Assembly: GCF_009380165.1 (NCBI RefSeq)
Contig: NZ_WHUF01000012.1
Coordinates: 62,001-126,000 of the forward strand
Source: Rugamonas rivuli
Lineage (GTDB): Bacteria; Pseudomonadota; Gammaproteobacteria; Burkholderiales; Burkholderiaceae_D
Direction: 5' to 3'
DNA: 64,000 nt
Under the pieces are notes generated by a model. That model worked only from the letters and a program-made list of their open reading frames with translations, was not told the origin of the DNA and did no database searches. A program made the translations under genes and the position numbers. Within the stretch, counting starts at the first letter, position 1, and every line of letters begins with the position of its first letter. Positions 1-8,701 of the stretch are shown piece after piece.

Positions 1-768
1 GGTGTCGGCGGCTGCACTGGCTTGAGGGCGCGGCGCGGCGGCCGAGGTGCGCGCGATCTTGAGCATCAGGCGCGGGCTGCCGCCCGGTGCTTCGCGCAGG
101 GACTTGATGGTGTAGTAGCCGCTGCGCGGATCGAAGCGGCATTCGTAGGCATCCTTGGGGCGCATCTGCACCACGGGCGGCGCATCCGGGCCGTCGTTGA
201 TGATGAGGATGGCGCCGTCCGGGCCGAACGGCCAGCCGCTGGCGACGAAGCTCGCCTCGCCGCCTTCGCCGCCGATCAAGGCCAGTCGCTGGTTGGGGTA
301 GATCGGGCAGACCGGATGCCAGATCGCGCTGTCGCGCGACACGCTGACGTTGTAGAGGATCTTCTCGTCCGCCGCAGGCAGGTACACGGCGTGGCCGAAT
401 TTGACTTCGATCTCGCCCGGCGCCAGCGATGACGTGCCGGCGACGTCGTAGCGCACCTGGTCGCCGCCCAGCAGGTCGCCGAAGTCCTTCTGGTGCAGCG
501 CGGTCAGCGTTTGCGCCAGGTCGCGCGCGCGGGCGCCACGGGTCAGGTGGTAGTCGTCGTCGACTTCTTCTTGCGGCAGCATCAGCGTCACGTGGGAGAA
601 GCAGCGCGTGGCGGCGCGGCCCTTGTGCTCGCGCGGGCTGCGTTCGAGCAGGTCGCGCAGCAGCGGGCGGCGCGAGAACAACGCCAGGCCGGGCGCCTGC
701 CAGATCGCTTCGGCATTGAAGACGTCGGGAATGCGGCCCAGGACTTCGTGTTGGACATAGATCGGCAT
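1..768 (-). CDS. Partial protein of unknown function, third gene of the kinase-SEDS operon
   Basis: The frame is open from an ATG at 768 to the left edge, so 256 residues of the N-terminal part are visible and the C terminus is missing. It begins MPIYVQHEVLGRIPDVF and has no signal peptide or membrane segment in the visible part. The sequence looks globular and beta-rich, and becomes Ala/Pro-rich near the window edge (RTSAAAPRPQASAAADT), which reads as a linker to a further domain. A Shine-Dalgarno GGAG lies just upstream, and the start is 3 bp after the stop of the SEDS-like gene, so it belongs to the same operon. In related kinase/SEDS clusters such partners are often FHA-domain or phosphatase proteins. 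That is only context, as I do not recognise this domain. Confidence 0.8.
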   Translation of the reverse strand, partial: MPIYVQHEVLGRIPDVFNAEAIWQAPGLALFSRRPLLRDLLERSPREHKGRAATRCFSHVTLMLPQEEVDDDYHLTRGARARDLAQTLTALHQKDFGDLLGGDQVRYDVAGTSSLAPGEIEVKFGHAVYLPAADEKILYNVSVSRDSAIWHPVCPIYPNQRLALIGGEGGEASFVASGWPFGPDGAILIINDGPDAPPVVQMRPKDAYECRFDPRSGYYTIKSLREAPGGSPRLMLKIARTSAAAPRPQASAAADT

Positions 769-771
769 GAT

Positions 772-3216
772 TCATTCTCCTTCTAAAGATTGCGCGCTGA
801 TGGCACTAAACGCTAGCAGGGGGCAGAGGAAAAACAGCAGGTGGCTGCCGCCGGCCGAGAGAAAGCTCATGGGCTGGCCCATGATGGGGAAGATCGCCAG
901 GTTGGTGCCCCACGAGAGCAGGAAGTGGCCCAGCACGAAGGCGCCGCCGCCGCACAGGGCGAAGTAGCGGAAGCGGCCGGACCAAGCGTGGCGGAAGTCG
1001 CGCGCTGCGGCGCCGGCCTGATAGGCGCGGGCGGCGGTGAAGGTGATACCGGCCAGGAGGGCGGCTTGTGCGGCCCACAGCAGCAGCCCTCCGGCCAGGC
1101 CATGGCGGTTGAGGAAGAAGGAGGCGGCGAAGTCGTCCTGCACGGCGGGGATCTGCACCGCGCTGCCGGCCGTCATGCCGAGCGAGCGCAGGCCGAGCCA
1201 GTGGTCGGCGCCCAGCCAGCCGCCGTCGCTGATGGCGCGCGCGCCCAGCAGCAGTTGTTGGCCGGTGTGCGGGTGTTCGGCGGGGTTGAGCCAGACGAGG
1301 AAGCGGTCGGCGTAGAAGCCCCAGCGTATCAGGTCGTCCGTGCCGGCGCAGCGCAGGTAGACGATGGCGCCGATGGCGGTCAGCACGATGGCGATCAGCG
1401 CGCCGGCCAGCTTGCGGTTGCGGGCGGCCAGGGCGTAGGCGAAGGCCATGGCCGTGCTCCACACCAGCAGCAGGATCAGCGGCGAGAAGTCGTCCACCTG
1501 CACCAGCGAGAGGCCGAGCAGGGCCAGGAACAGCAGCGCTGGGGCGATCAGCTGCAGCCAGCGCGCTCCGTGTTCGGACAGTTTTTGCGGGCCGTTGTGC
1601 CAGCTGAAGCGCAGGGCCAGGCAGTGTGCGGTGAGGGCGGTGAGGGCGAGCTTGGCCAGTTCCACCGGTTGCAGGTCGAAGACACCGGTTTCGTCGCCCC
1701 ACAATACCTGCGCGGCCAACGCGGCCAGCGCCACGGCGGCGAACAGGGCGAGCAGCCATTCGATGCTGCGTTGCTGGAGATGGGCGCGGTGTGCGGTCTG
1801 GCGTTGTGCCCACAGGCGCAGCAGGCCGCCCAAACCGGCGCCTATCGCCAGCATGGCGGCGCTTTTCTGGTAGTAGCGCAGCCAGGATGATTCGGGGGCG
1901 CCCAGGCCGAGCTCCAGTTGTGACAGCAGGCCGGCGGCCAGCAGAATGACGCCGGCGGCGGTCAGCAATGTCAGGCGGCCGGGCAGCGCAAGCCACAACA
2001 GCAGCGCGCTGGCGGCCAGCAGCATCGAACAGGCGGCGCTCGGCGCATGGCCGGTGCGCTGCGATACCAGCGCGATGACGCCGCAGGCCAGCACGCCGCC
2101 AGCAGCCAGCAGCATCGCGGTGCCGCCGTTGCGGATCGCGGCAAACGCGAGGGCGGCGGCCATGCAGGCCAGGCTGGCGGCGAGGCCGATCCAGATGGCG
2201 GCCGATTGTCCGCCATCCCACAGTGCCCGCTGCTGCCATTGCCAGGTCACGTGCTCCGGCAGTTTCAGGTCCGGTGCGCTGAACAGGGTGACGTGGCGGC
2301 TTGGGTGCAGCGTCAGTTGGCCGCCTTCCGCGTTCAACTGGAAGCGGGTATGTCCGACCACGATCGCGTTCACGCCGGCCAGCGACGCCTCCTGTTTGCG
2401 CAAGTCTGTCGGCGATCCAGCGGCATGCACCAGCAGAGCCGCGCGGTCGCCATCCGGATTGCCGGCCGAGAGCTGCAGCTCACCGTTGCTGCGTGCAAGC
2501 TGCGCCGCGCCGGATGTCACCTGCGCCAGGCCGAGGCGGTTGTCGCAATACAGGTTGCCGCCGAAGGACAGTGGACGGGGTATCGTCACCAAGCCAGGCA
2601 TGGCGCGATTCCATAGCGACAGCAGCTTGGACGCTACATGCGATTCCGGGCAACTGGCTTGTTGATGGCCGTCGCGATACAGCACCGCGCCGTCGTAGCG
2701 CCATTCGTGGCCGTCGCGCGCGAAGGTGACGCTACCGGCATCGGCAGCCCGGACTTCGAACAGCGCGCTGTCGATCTGGAAGCGCTGGCCCGCCTGAAGC
2801 GGCACGCTGCCCATGCGCTGCTCGCCGCCGTCGCGCAGCAGTATCACCTGGCGCGTGGCGCTCAGATTCCGCAGCATCCAGCCATCCTGCGCATCGCGGC
2901 GCAGCGACAGATGGTTGCGGTCGGACTGCGGCGCCGCCAGTTCATGCTGGCCCAGCGCAATCGCTTCGCCCGGCGCCAGCTTGACCGTAATGGCGGCCGG
3001 CATCCACGCGGCAGGAGCACGCAGCAAAGCCAGCGCCTGCAGGCCGCACAGCACTGTCAATAGCGAGAGCGTTACGGCGAGGCCCGTGTTGCGCGCCGCT
3101 GCGCGAATAATCGCAGCGAAGACTTCACCGAAGCCTCGCTTGTCGAACGGCATCCGGCGCGTTGTGGAACGCGCCGGCGCCACCATGAAGGGCAAACGCA
3201 AAGAGATCGCCATCAT
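772..3216 (-). CDS. SEDS (FtsW/RodA/SpoVE)-family membrane protein with large N-terminal extension
   Basis: 814 residues, about twice a normal FtsW. There is a membrane segment near residues 45-63, then about 250 residues of beta-rich soluble sequence reminiscent of FHA or similar folds, then roughly ten hydrophobic segments from about residue 340. SEDS landmarks are visible: PVELAK near 517, the Asp of the TDF-like motif in VQDDFAAS near 694 (the RodA/FtsW catalytic Asp position), and a Gly/Ser-rich GQPMSFLSAGGS near 784. SEDS proteins are peptidoglycan glycosyltransferases in the cytoplasmic membrane. The ATG overlaps the stop of the upstream kinase as ATGA, implying translational coupling. 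The extension and the kinase neighbour suggest a phospho-regulated envelope enzyme rather than the housekeeping FtsW, but this is inference. Confidence 0.8.
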   Translation of the reverse strand: MMAISLRLPFMVAPARSTTRRMPFDKRGFGEVFAAIIRAAARNTGLAVTLSLLTVLCGLQALALLRAPAAWMPAAITVKLAPGEAIALGQHELAAPQSDRNHLSLRRDAQDGWMLRNLSATRQVILLRDGGEQRMGSVPLQAGQRFQIDSALFEVRAADAGSVTFARDGHEWRYDGAVLYRDGHQQASCPESHVASKLLSLWNRAMPGLVTIPRPLSFGGNLYCDNRLGLAQVTSGAAQLARSNGELQLSAGNPDGDRAALLVHAAGSPTDLRKQEASLAGVNAIVVGHTRFQLNAEGGQLTLHPSRHVTLFSAPDLKLPEHVTWQWQQRALWDGGQSAAIWIGLAASLACMAAALAFAAIRNGGTAMLLAAGGVLACGVIALVSQRTGHAPSAACSMLLAASALLLWLALPGRLTLLTAAGVILLAAGLLSQLELGLGAPESSWLRYYQKSAAMLAIGAGLGGLLRLWAQRQTAHRAHLQQRSIEWLLALFAAVALAALAAQVLWGDETGVFDLQPVELAKLALTALTAHCLALRFSWHNGPQKLSEHGARWLQLIAPALLFLALLGLSLVQVDDFSPLILLLVWSTAMAFAYALAARNRKLAGALIAIVLTAIGAIVYLRCAGTDDLIRWGFYADRFLVWLNPAEHPHTGQQLLLGARAISDGGWLGADHWLGLRSLGMTAGSAVQIPAVQDDFAASFFLNRHGLAGGLLLWAAQAALLAGITFTAARAYQAGAAARDFRHAWSGRFRYFALCGGGAFVLGHFLLSWGTNLAIFPIMGQPMSFLSAGGSHLLFFLCPLLAFSAISAQSLEGE

Positions 3217-4250
3217 GCGCTCCTGATGTGACGCCAGCCGTTATCGGCGGTTGGACGGTTCATGCCGTGAACCGGATCGGCGGCGTCGAACGCGCCGCGT
3301 TCCGGCTTGACTCCCTGGATCGCATGCAGCATGCGGCTGATCTGGAGCGCGTGCCGAGGACGTTGCGCCGGATCGGGATGCAGCAAGGCCCGCAGCAGAT
3401 CAAGCGCCGCATCGCGCACCGGCGCCGGAATCGCTGCCGCGAAACGCGCCGCTTCCTCCGCATGCAGCGCGGTTGGAACCGCACCACCGTTCAGCCGGCG
3501 CAGCAGATCGGCGCCGGCCGTGTGGTGCTCGCGATAGGCCTGGCCGCAGTCGGTGCAGAAGCGCAGCGGCAGGCCGCCCGTCACCAGGAAGTAGAACATC
3601 GCGCCCAGCGAAAAATAGTCGCTGCGCGGACCGGTGGCGTAGCCGCCGCCCTCGGCCGGGAAGAACTGCTCCGGCGCCTGCCAATTGGCGGTGCCGGCAT
3701 ACGAGTGAACTTGAAGGCTGCCCAACTGGCGGTTGGTGCCGAAATCGGCCAGCTTGACGGTGCCCAGGTCCCAATCGAGCAGCACGTTGGCCGGTTTCAG
3801 GTCCAGGTAACGCCAACCGTATTGGTGCACCTTGGCCAGCGCCTGATTGATCTGGGCCAGCCAATTGAGGATGCGCGGCAGCGGAATCGCCTCGCCGCGG
3901 CCTTTCAGTGCGACCATGTGCTTGCCCAGGTCCGTCGCCATCAATTCCAGCGCCAGGACCGGCAAGCCTTCATGCCAGCCGCTGTCGAGCAGGCGCACGA
4001 TGTGGCGCTCGTCCCAGGGTTCCAGCGATTGCAGGAAGCCGATTTCGTTGTTGGCGCTGGCGATCCAGCGGTCGCGCTGGGCGGGCAGGGCGCGTTCCAT
4101 CTGCTCGCGGTTGATGAACTTGACGGCGACATCGCGCGTGGCCGGAGGCCCGCTGGCACGCCAGATGATGCCGTAGGCCGATCCGCCGATCTGCTCGCGC
4201 AGCCGGTAGTGGCCCAGTTCCAAAGCGATGATTGCGTCTGCTGTCGTCAT
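3213..4250 (-). CDS. Hanks-type serine/threonine protein kinase
   Basis: 345 residues. The start chosen is the ATG at 4250 (MTTADAIIAL), preceded by GAGGGG; a longer frame to 4331 lacks such a site. Kinase motifs appear in order: glycine loop GGSAYG (about 22-27), VAVK with the ATP-binding Lys44, catalytic loop YLDLKPAN near 147 (Tyr replaces His of HRD, Asp kept), DFG near 168, and APE near 191. After the catalytic core there is a Cys pair (FCTDCGQ) in the C lobe. No transmembrane segment or PASTA repeat is seen, so the kinase is probably cytosolic. It is first in an operon with the SEDS-like gene and a truncated partner, which are the obvious candidate substrates. Confidence 0.9.
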   Translation of the reverse strand: MTTADAIIALELGHYRLREQIGGSAYGIIWRASGPPATRDVAVKFINREQMERALPAQRDRWIASANNEIGFLQSLEPWDERHIVRLLDSGWHEGLPVLALELMATDLGKHMVALKGRGEAIPLPRILNWLAQINQALAKVHQYGWRYLDLKPANVLLDWDLGTVKLADFGTNRQLGSLQVHSYAGTANWQAPEQFFPAEGGGYATGPRSDYFSLGAMFYFLVTGGLPLRFCTDCGQAYREHHTAGADLLRRLNGGAVPTALHAEEAARFAAAIPAPVRDAALDLLRALLHPDPAQRPRHALQISRMLHAIQGVKPERGAFDAADPVHGMNRPTADNGWRHIRSA

Positions 4251-4316
4251 GATTTCCCCTCGGCCCGCGCCGTTGGTCTGGGCTAGCCGGGGGAGGCGGA
4301 AAAAACGCGCAGGATG

Positions 4317-4343
4317 AAAAAAGCCCCGCACGGGGCGGGGCTT
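4317..4343 (-). terminator. Rho-independent terminator, minus strand
   Basis: Read on the minus strand, AAGCCCCGC pairs with GCGGGGCTT around a 5-nt loop and is followed by a run of T. It lies just past the stop of the glycine-zipper gene (4361) and separates it from the kinase operon. Confidence 0.9.
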
Positions 4344-4360
4344 CTAGGCGGACCGGGATC

Positions 4361-4801
4361 TTAACGGTCCCAGCGATCGTGATGGTGGTGGCGTTCCCAG
4401 CGTTCTTCCCGATACTCGCGATACTCGCGGTAGTAAGGGCGGGCCGGTTCAACATACACCACGCGCGGGGGCGGGGCGTAGTAGCGTGGCGCAGGCTCGT
4501 AGTAGACCGGAGCGGGTTCGTAGTACACCGGTGCGGGCTGCGTGTACACACGCGTCTCCACGTAACGGCCGCCACGGCCACCGCGATCGTAATAGCGGTC
4601 ATTGGTGCTGATGCTGTTGCCGACCGCCGCGCCAACCAGGCCGCCGACGATGGCGCCATCGCGCCCACCCGCATTGTGGCCGATTGCGGCGCCGACCACA
4701 GCACCGGCTACCGTGTTGAAATCACGGTCGCCTGCGTAGGCCGACGACGATACTGCTGCTGCGGCCAGTAACGCGACACCCATCAATTTTTTGCTCAACA
4801 T
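4361..4801 (-). CDS. Glycine-zipper (YMGG/2TM type) envelope protein with Tyr/Pro/Arg-rich tail
   Basis: 146 residues. An N-terminal signal peptide (MLSKKLMGVALLAAAAVSSSAYA) is followed by a glycine-zipper region (VAGAVVGAAIGHNAGG, AIVGGLVGAAVGNSI) that fits an outer-membrane or periplasmic 17-kDa-antigen-like fold. The second half is low complexity: repeated YYEPAP units, then REYREYREERWERHHHH. The His cluster could bind metal, but that is a guess. The start is supported by AAGGGGAA upstream. It is monocistronic, with its own terminator at 4317-4343. Proteins of this build are common in Oxalobacteraceae and mostly uncharacterised. Confidence 0.85.
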   Translation of the reverse strand: MLSKKLMGVALLAAAAVSSSAYAGDRDFNTVAGAVVGAAIGHNAGGRDGAIVGGLVGAAVGNSISTNDRYYDRGGRGGRYVETRVYTQPAPVYYEPAPVYYEPAPRYYAPPPRVVYVEPARPYYREYREYREERWERHHHHDRWDR

Positions 4802-4942
4802 GGTAGTTCCCCTTGCCGTGGCCCGGATCGGAATGATTCGTTAGCCAGTAACTGCACTATATAGCGCGGGTAGGAATACGCCACGTCTTATACACATGCT
4901 TACAAACCGGCCGATCCGGTAATGGCTTGTAACAATTAGCCT

Positions 4943-5473
4943 TCAGCCCCGCTGGGCCTCCCATTCCGGCCGCAGCAGGCTGAAAACCTGCACGTCCTGG
5001 TACCTGCCGTTGATAAAAAAGCTCTGGCGCAGCGTGCCTTCGGTGCGGAAGCCGCACTTTTGCGCGATCCGGACCGAGGCCTCGTTCTCCGGCGCGGACA
5101 GCAGTTCCAGCCGGTGGTACTGGTAAGCCTTGAACAGATGGTCGACCAGCAGCCGGCAGGCCTCGGTCACATAACCGCGTCCGGCCAGCTTGGCGTCGAA
5201 CAGGCGGTAGCCGATTTCGCGCGTTGTCGGGGTGCGGCTCTTGAAATGGGTGATGACGCCGACGATGTGGTGCAGGCTGTCCTCGATGACAAACAGCTCG
5301 CTGTCGTCGGTGACGAAGCTGTTTTGCGCGAACTCCTTGCGCATCGCTTCCGGCGACTTGAAGTGGGATGAAAAATGGTCGCCGCGCGAGGGCAGGTCGT
5401 TGACCAGCGCGATGAACGTGTTCAGGTCGGCCGTCAGCAGGTGACGCACGGTGCAGAGTGAACCCTTGAGCAT
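4943..5473 (-). CDS. GNAT-family N-acetyltransferase (RimJ/RimL type)
   Basis: 176 residues, normal for the family. The N-terminal core, central strand (LFVIEDSLHHIVGVITH), IGYRLFDAKLAGRGYVTEAC (acetyl-CoA loop region) and the C-terminal NEASVRIAQKCGFRTEGTLR are typical of RimJ/RimL-like acetyltransferases acting on protein N termini or small amines. The substrate cannot be told from sequence. The start at 5473 has AAGGCG upstream. It stands alone, divergent from the M28 peptidase gene. Confidence 0.9.
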   Translation of the reverse strand: MLKGSLCTVRHLLTADLNTFIALVNDLPSRGDHFSSHFKSPEAMRKEFAQNSFVTDDSELFVIEDSLHHIVGVITHFKSRTPTTREIGYRLFDAKLAGRGYVTEACRLLVDHLFKAYQYHRLELLSAPENEASVRIAQKCGFRTEGTLRQSFFINGRYQDVQVFSLLRPEWEAQRG

Positions 5474-5609
5474 AGGCGCCTTCTTCGTGAAGTTGAACTT
5501 TCATGGTAGTGCAACGGCCATGACAAATCAACATTGATGACAAGATCTCCACGATAGGTTATCGTTTAGATCGTTCTTGCAACTTACCCATCTCATTCTT
5601 AGGAAACGC

Positions 5610-7052
5610 ATGAAATCCGTCTTCGCACTCCCGCTGTCCCTGACCGTCCTTGCCGGCTCGCTGTTGAGCGCCGGCGCCATCGCCGCGCCGGCCAACGACC
5701 CGGCCACGCTGGCGAAGATCCGCGACAGCGCGATGAAGGACGACTGGGCCTACGAGCGCCTGGCCGACCTGACCGATCTGGTCGGACCTCGCCTGTCGGG
5801 TTCCCCGGGCGCCGCTGCGGCGGTGGAGCAGGTGGCCGCCGCCATGCGCAAGCTGGGCGCCAAGGTGACGCTGCAGCCGGTGAAGGTGCCGCACTGGGTG
5901 CGCGGCGTGGAGACGGCGGAACTGGTGGACTATAACGGCCGTCCGGCCGGCATCACGCAGAAGATCGTGCTGACGGCGCTGGGCGGTTCGGGCGCCACGC
6001 CTGCCGCCGGCCTGACCGCGCCGGTGCTGGTGGTGCGCAGCCTGGATGAACTCAAGGCCAAGGCGGCCCAGGTAAAAGGCAGCATCGTGCTGGTGGATGT
6101 GGCGTTCGACCAGGAGCTGGCGGATCGTGGCCACGCCGGCCAGGCCTACGGTCCCGGCGCCGGCTTCCGTTACATCGGCCCGAAGGTGGCGGCTGAGATG
6201 GGCGCGGCGGCGGCGCTGGTGCGTTCCGTCGGTGGCGCCAACTACCGCATTCCGCATACCGGCGTCACCGGCCTGACCGATGCCGCGCGCATCCCGGCCG
6301 CCGCCATCACCACCGAAGACGTGCTGTTGCTGGACCGCCTGCTGGCGCGCGGCCCGGTCAAGATGCACCTGACGCTGACGCCGCAGAACCTGCCCGACGC
6401 CGACAGCTTCAACGTCATCGCCGACTGGCCGGGCACCGACAAGGCCGACGAAGTGGTCATCGTTTCGGGCCACCTGGATTCGTGGGACCTGGCCACCGGC
6501 GCCAACGACGATGGCACCGGCGTGGCCGGCGCCATGGGCGTGATCGAGACGCTGAAAAAACTGGACCTGCATCCGCGCCGCACCATCCGCGTGATCGCCT
6601 GGATGAACGAAGAGAACGGCACCCGTGGCGGCAAGGCTTACTTTGAAGCGAACAAGGACAAGCTGGATAAACACTTCGCCGCCATCGAGTCGGACAGCGG
6701 CGGTGGCCGTCCGTTCGGCTTCATCGGCAGCGTGACGCCGCCGATGGTGAAGTACTTCGCGCCGCTGAAGGATGCGCTGGCGCCGATCGGCGCTGGCCTG
6801 TTCGAGCGCCGCGATATCGCCGGCGCGGCCGATACCGGCCCGCTGGAGCGCGCTGGCGTACCGGTGTTCGAGCCGATGGTCGATACCTCGGCCTACTTCA
6901 ACTACCACCATACGCCGGCCGACACGCTGGACAAGGTCAGCACGCTGGAGCTGAAGCGCCACGTCGCCGTGATGACTTCGCTGAGCTGGTTCCTGGCGAA
7001 TATGGAACAGCCGATCGGCCGCACCGCCCATCAGGACGGCGAGGAAGACTGA
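5610..7052 (+). CDS. Secreted M28-family zinc aminopeptidase with PA domain
   Basis: 480 residues from the ATG at 5610, chosen because it begins a clean signal peptide (MKSVFALPLSLTVLAGSLLSAGAIAA) with AGGA upstream; the frame extends 33 bases further without support. The M28 di-zinc residues are visible: GHLDSWD (about 287), NDDGTG (about 300), the catalytic Glu pair NEENGTRGG (about 331), ESDSGGG (about 360) and YHHTPADTLD (about 432). An inserted protease-associated domain lies around residues 130-220. It probably removes N-terminal residues from peptides in the periplasm or outside the cell. Confidence 0.93.
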   Translation: MKSVFALPLSLTVLAGSLLSAGAIAAPANDPATLAKIRDSAMKDDWAYERLADLTDLVGPRLSGSPGAAAAVEQVAAAMRKLGAKVTLQPVKVPHWVRGVETAELVDYNGRPAGITQKIVLTALGGSGATPAAGLTAPVLVVRSLDELKAKAAQVKGSIVLVDVAFDQELADRGHAGQAYGPGAGFRYIGPKVAAEMGAAAALVRSVGGANYRIPHTGVTGLTDAARIPAAAITTEDVLLLDRLLARGPVKMHLTLTPQNLPDADSFNVIADWPGTDKADEVVIVSGHLDSWDLATGANDDGTGVAGAMGVIETLKKLDLHPRRTIRVIAWMNEENGTRGGKAYFEANKDKLDKHFAAIESDSGGGRPFGFIGSVTPPMVKYFAPLKDALAPIGAGLFERRDIAGAADTGPLERAGVPVFEPMVDTSAYFNYHHTPADTLDKVSTLELKRHVAVMTSLSWFLANMEQPIGRTAHQDGEED

Positions 7053-7141
7053 CCGGCCGGGGCCAAGGCCGAGGCCGCGCGCATCCGTGCGCGGCGCGGC
7101 CGTGCCTCGTGATAGTCTGCTTACTTAACAAGGAGACCGTC

Positions 7142-7381
7142 ATGGACAAGATTCATTACAAGGGCTGGGAGATCGTGCCCACCGCGCTGCCGACCACGGA
7201 TCGTCGCTGGACCGCCAGTTGCGACATCGAACGCGCCGGCGCGGATGGCGTGGAAGTGTTCGAAGGCGCGACCATGCAGTTCGTGCGCGACACCGAAGAC
7301 GAAGCCATCGCCGCCGCCTGCGACGAGGCGATACGGCAGATCGACAACATCATCGCCAACCCGCTGGTACGGCTGGCCTGA
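7142..7381 (+). CDS. Small conserved protein (possibly CV_2116-like)
   Basis: 79 residues starting at the ATG at 7142, which has AAGGAG 7 bases upstream. It is soluble and acidic, with a YxGWEI start, a central WTASCDIER strand and a C-terminal helix DEAIAAACDEAIRQIDNII. The same outline (YRGRAIYL, WTGSARLDD, NEARAAALSQAVAAIDDE) is seen in the 99-residue protein at 63626-63925, so the two look like distant paralogues. The function is unknown. It is followed after 60 bp by the CLC gene on the same strand. Confidence 0.8.
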   Translation: MDKIHYKGWEIVPTALPTTDRRWTASCDIERAGADGVEVFEGATMQFVRDTEDEAIAAACDEAIRQIDNIIANPLVRLA

Positions 7382-7441
7382 GGTTGTGGTCCCGGGCGGC
7401 GGATTGCCGTCATCTGGCGAATTTGCTAGTATGCACGTCAG

Positions 7442-8701
7442 ATGAAATCACGCCGCTATCCCGAACAAATCGCCTTGCTGCCGTATATCGGCAAGTGGAC
7501 CTTCATCGCGGGTCTGATCGCTCTGCTGAGCGGCACCGCTTCCACCTTCTTCCTGTTCTCCCTCGATCGCGCCACCGACTGGCGCCAGACGCACCCATGG
7601 ATCATCTGGCTGCTGCCGCTGGCCGGCTTCGTGGTCGGCTGGGTGTACCTGAAGCTGGGCAGCAGTGTCGAAGCGGGCAACAACCTGCTGATCGACGAAA
7701 TCCACGACCCCAAGAGCGTCGTCCCGCTGCGCATGGCGCCGCTGGTGTTGATCGGTACCGTGATCTCGCACCTGTTCGGCGCCTCGGTCGGCCGCGAGGG
7801 CACCGCCGTGCAGATGGGCGGGACGCTGGCCGACCAGCTCACCCACGTATTCCGCCTGCGCCACGCCGAGCGGCGCATCCTGCTCATGGCCGGCATCAGC
7901 GCCGGTTTCGCCTCCGTGTTCGGCACGCCGCTGGCCGGCGCCATCTTCGGCCTGGAAGTGCTGGCCATCGGCCGCCTGCGCTACGACGCTATCTATCCCT
8001 GCATGGTGGCCGCCATCGTCGCCGACCAGGTGGGCATGGCGTGGGGCGTGCACCACACGCACTACGCAATGAGCGGCGTCGCGACGATCGGATTCTGGAG
8101 CCTGGCCGCCGTGCTGGTTGCCGGCATCGTGTTCGGCCTGACCGGCATGCTGTTCGCCAAGGCCACCCATGCCGCATCGGCCTTCATGAAGCGCCATGTG
8201 GCGTATGCGCCGCTGCGTCCATTGATCGGTGGCGTTGTGGTCGCGCTGGCGGTGTGGATTGTGGGTACGCGCTACATTGGCCTCGGTATTCCGGTGATGG
8301 TCGAAGCCTTCCAGCAGCCGCTGGCTCCCTGGGATTTCTTCGGCAAGTTCGCCTTCACCGTGGCCTCGTTAGGCAGCGGCTTCAAGGGAGGAGAGGTGAC
8401 GCCGCTGTTCTACATCGGCGCGACGCTGGGCAACGCGCTGGCGCCGCTGCTGCATCTGCCGTTCCCGATGCTGGCGGGGTTGGGCTTCGTCGCCGTGTTC
8501 GCGGGCGCGGCCAACACGCCGCTGGCCTCGACCATCATGGCGATCGAATTATTCGGCCCGCAGATCGGACCTTACGCGGCGTTGGCCTGCGTGGTGGCCT
8601 ATCTGTTCTCCGGCCATGCCGGCATCTACCGCGCACAGAAAGTCGGCATGCTCAAGCACCGCCTGCCGCCGGTGGCGCGCGATCGGAAGCCACCGGTATG
8701 A
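7442..8701 (+). CDS. CLC-family anion channel/antiporter, possibly fluoride-type (CLC-F)
   Basis: 419 residues with about ten hydrophobic segments, the usual size for a bacterial CLC lacking CBS domains. The conserved motif reads GREGTAVQ (about 117-124; canonical GREGP) and contains the external gating Glu. The late motif FKGGEVTPLF (about 313) is also present. The first selectivity motif, normally GSGIP, is replaced by the SVEAGNNLLIDEIHDP region near 77-90. From memory, GREGT and GNN-type replacements are features of the fluoride-exporting CLC-F clade. No crcB-type riboswitch could be seen in the 60 bp upstream. The 3' end overlaps the convergent MscS gene by 50 bp. Confidence 0.9.
   Translation: MKSRRYPEQIALLPYIGKWTFIAGLIALLSGTASTFFLFSLDRATDWRQTHPWIIWLLPLAGFVVGWVYLKLGSSVEAGNNLLIDEIHDPKSVVPLRMAPLVLIGTVISHLFGASVGREGTAVQMGGTLADQLTHVFRLRHAERRILLMAGISAGFASVFGTPLAGAIFGLEVLAIGRLRYDAIYPCMVAAIVADQVGMAWGVHHTHYAMSGVATIGFWSLAAVLVAGIVFGLTGMLFAKATHAASAFMKRHVAYAPLRPLIGGVVVALAVWIVGTRYIGLGIPVMVEAFQQPLAPWDFFGKFAFTVASLGSGFKGGEVTPLFYIGATLGNALAPLLHLPFPMLAGLGFVAVFAGAANTPLASTIMAIELFGPQIGPYAALACVVAYLFSGHAGIYRAQKVGMLKHRLPPVARDRKPPV

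Noticed and set aside
3228..4286. A 352-residue plus-strand frame over the kinase gene
   Set aside because: Shadow of the kinase: no motif, low-complexity composition, no ribosome site.
7382..7441. Fluoride (crcB-type) riboswitch ahead of the CLC gene
   Set aside because: The gap is only 60 bp and shows no matching helices or conserved core.
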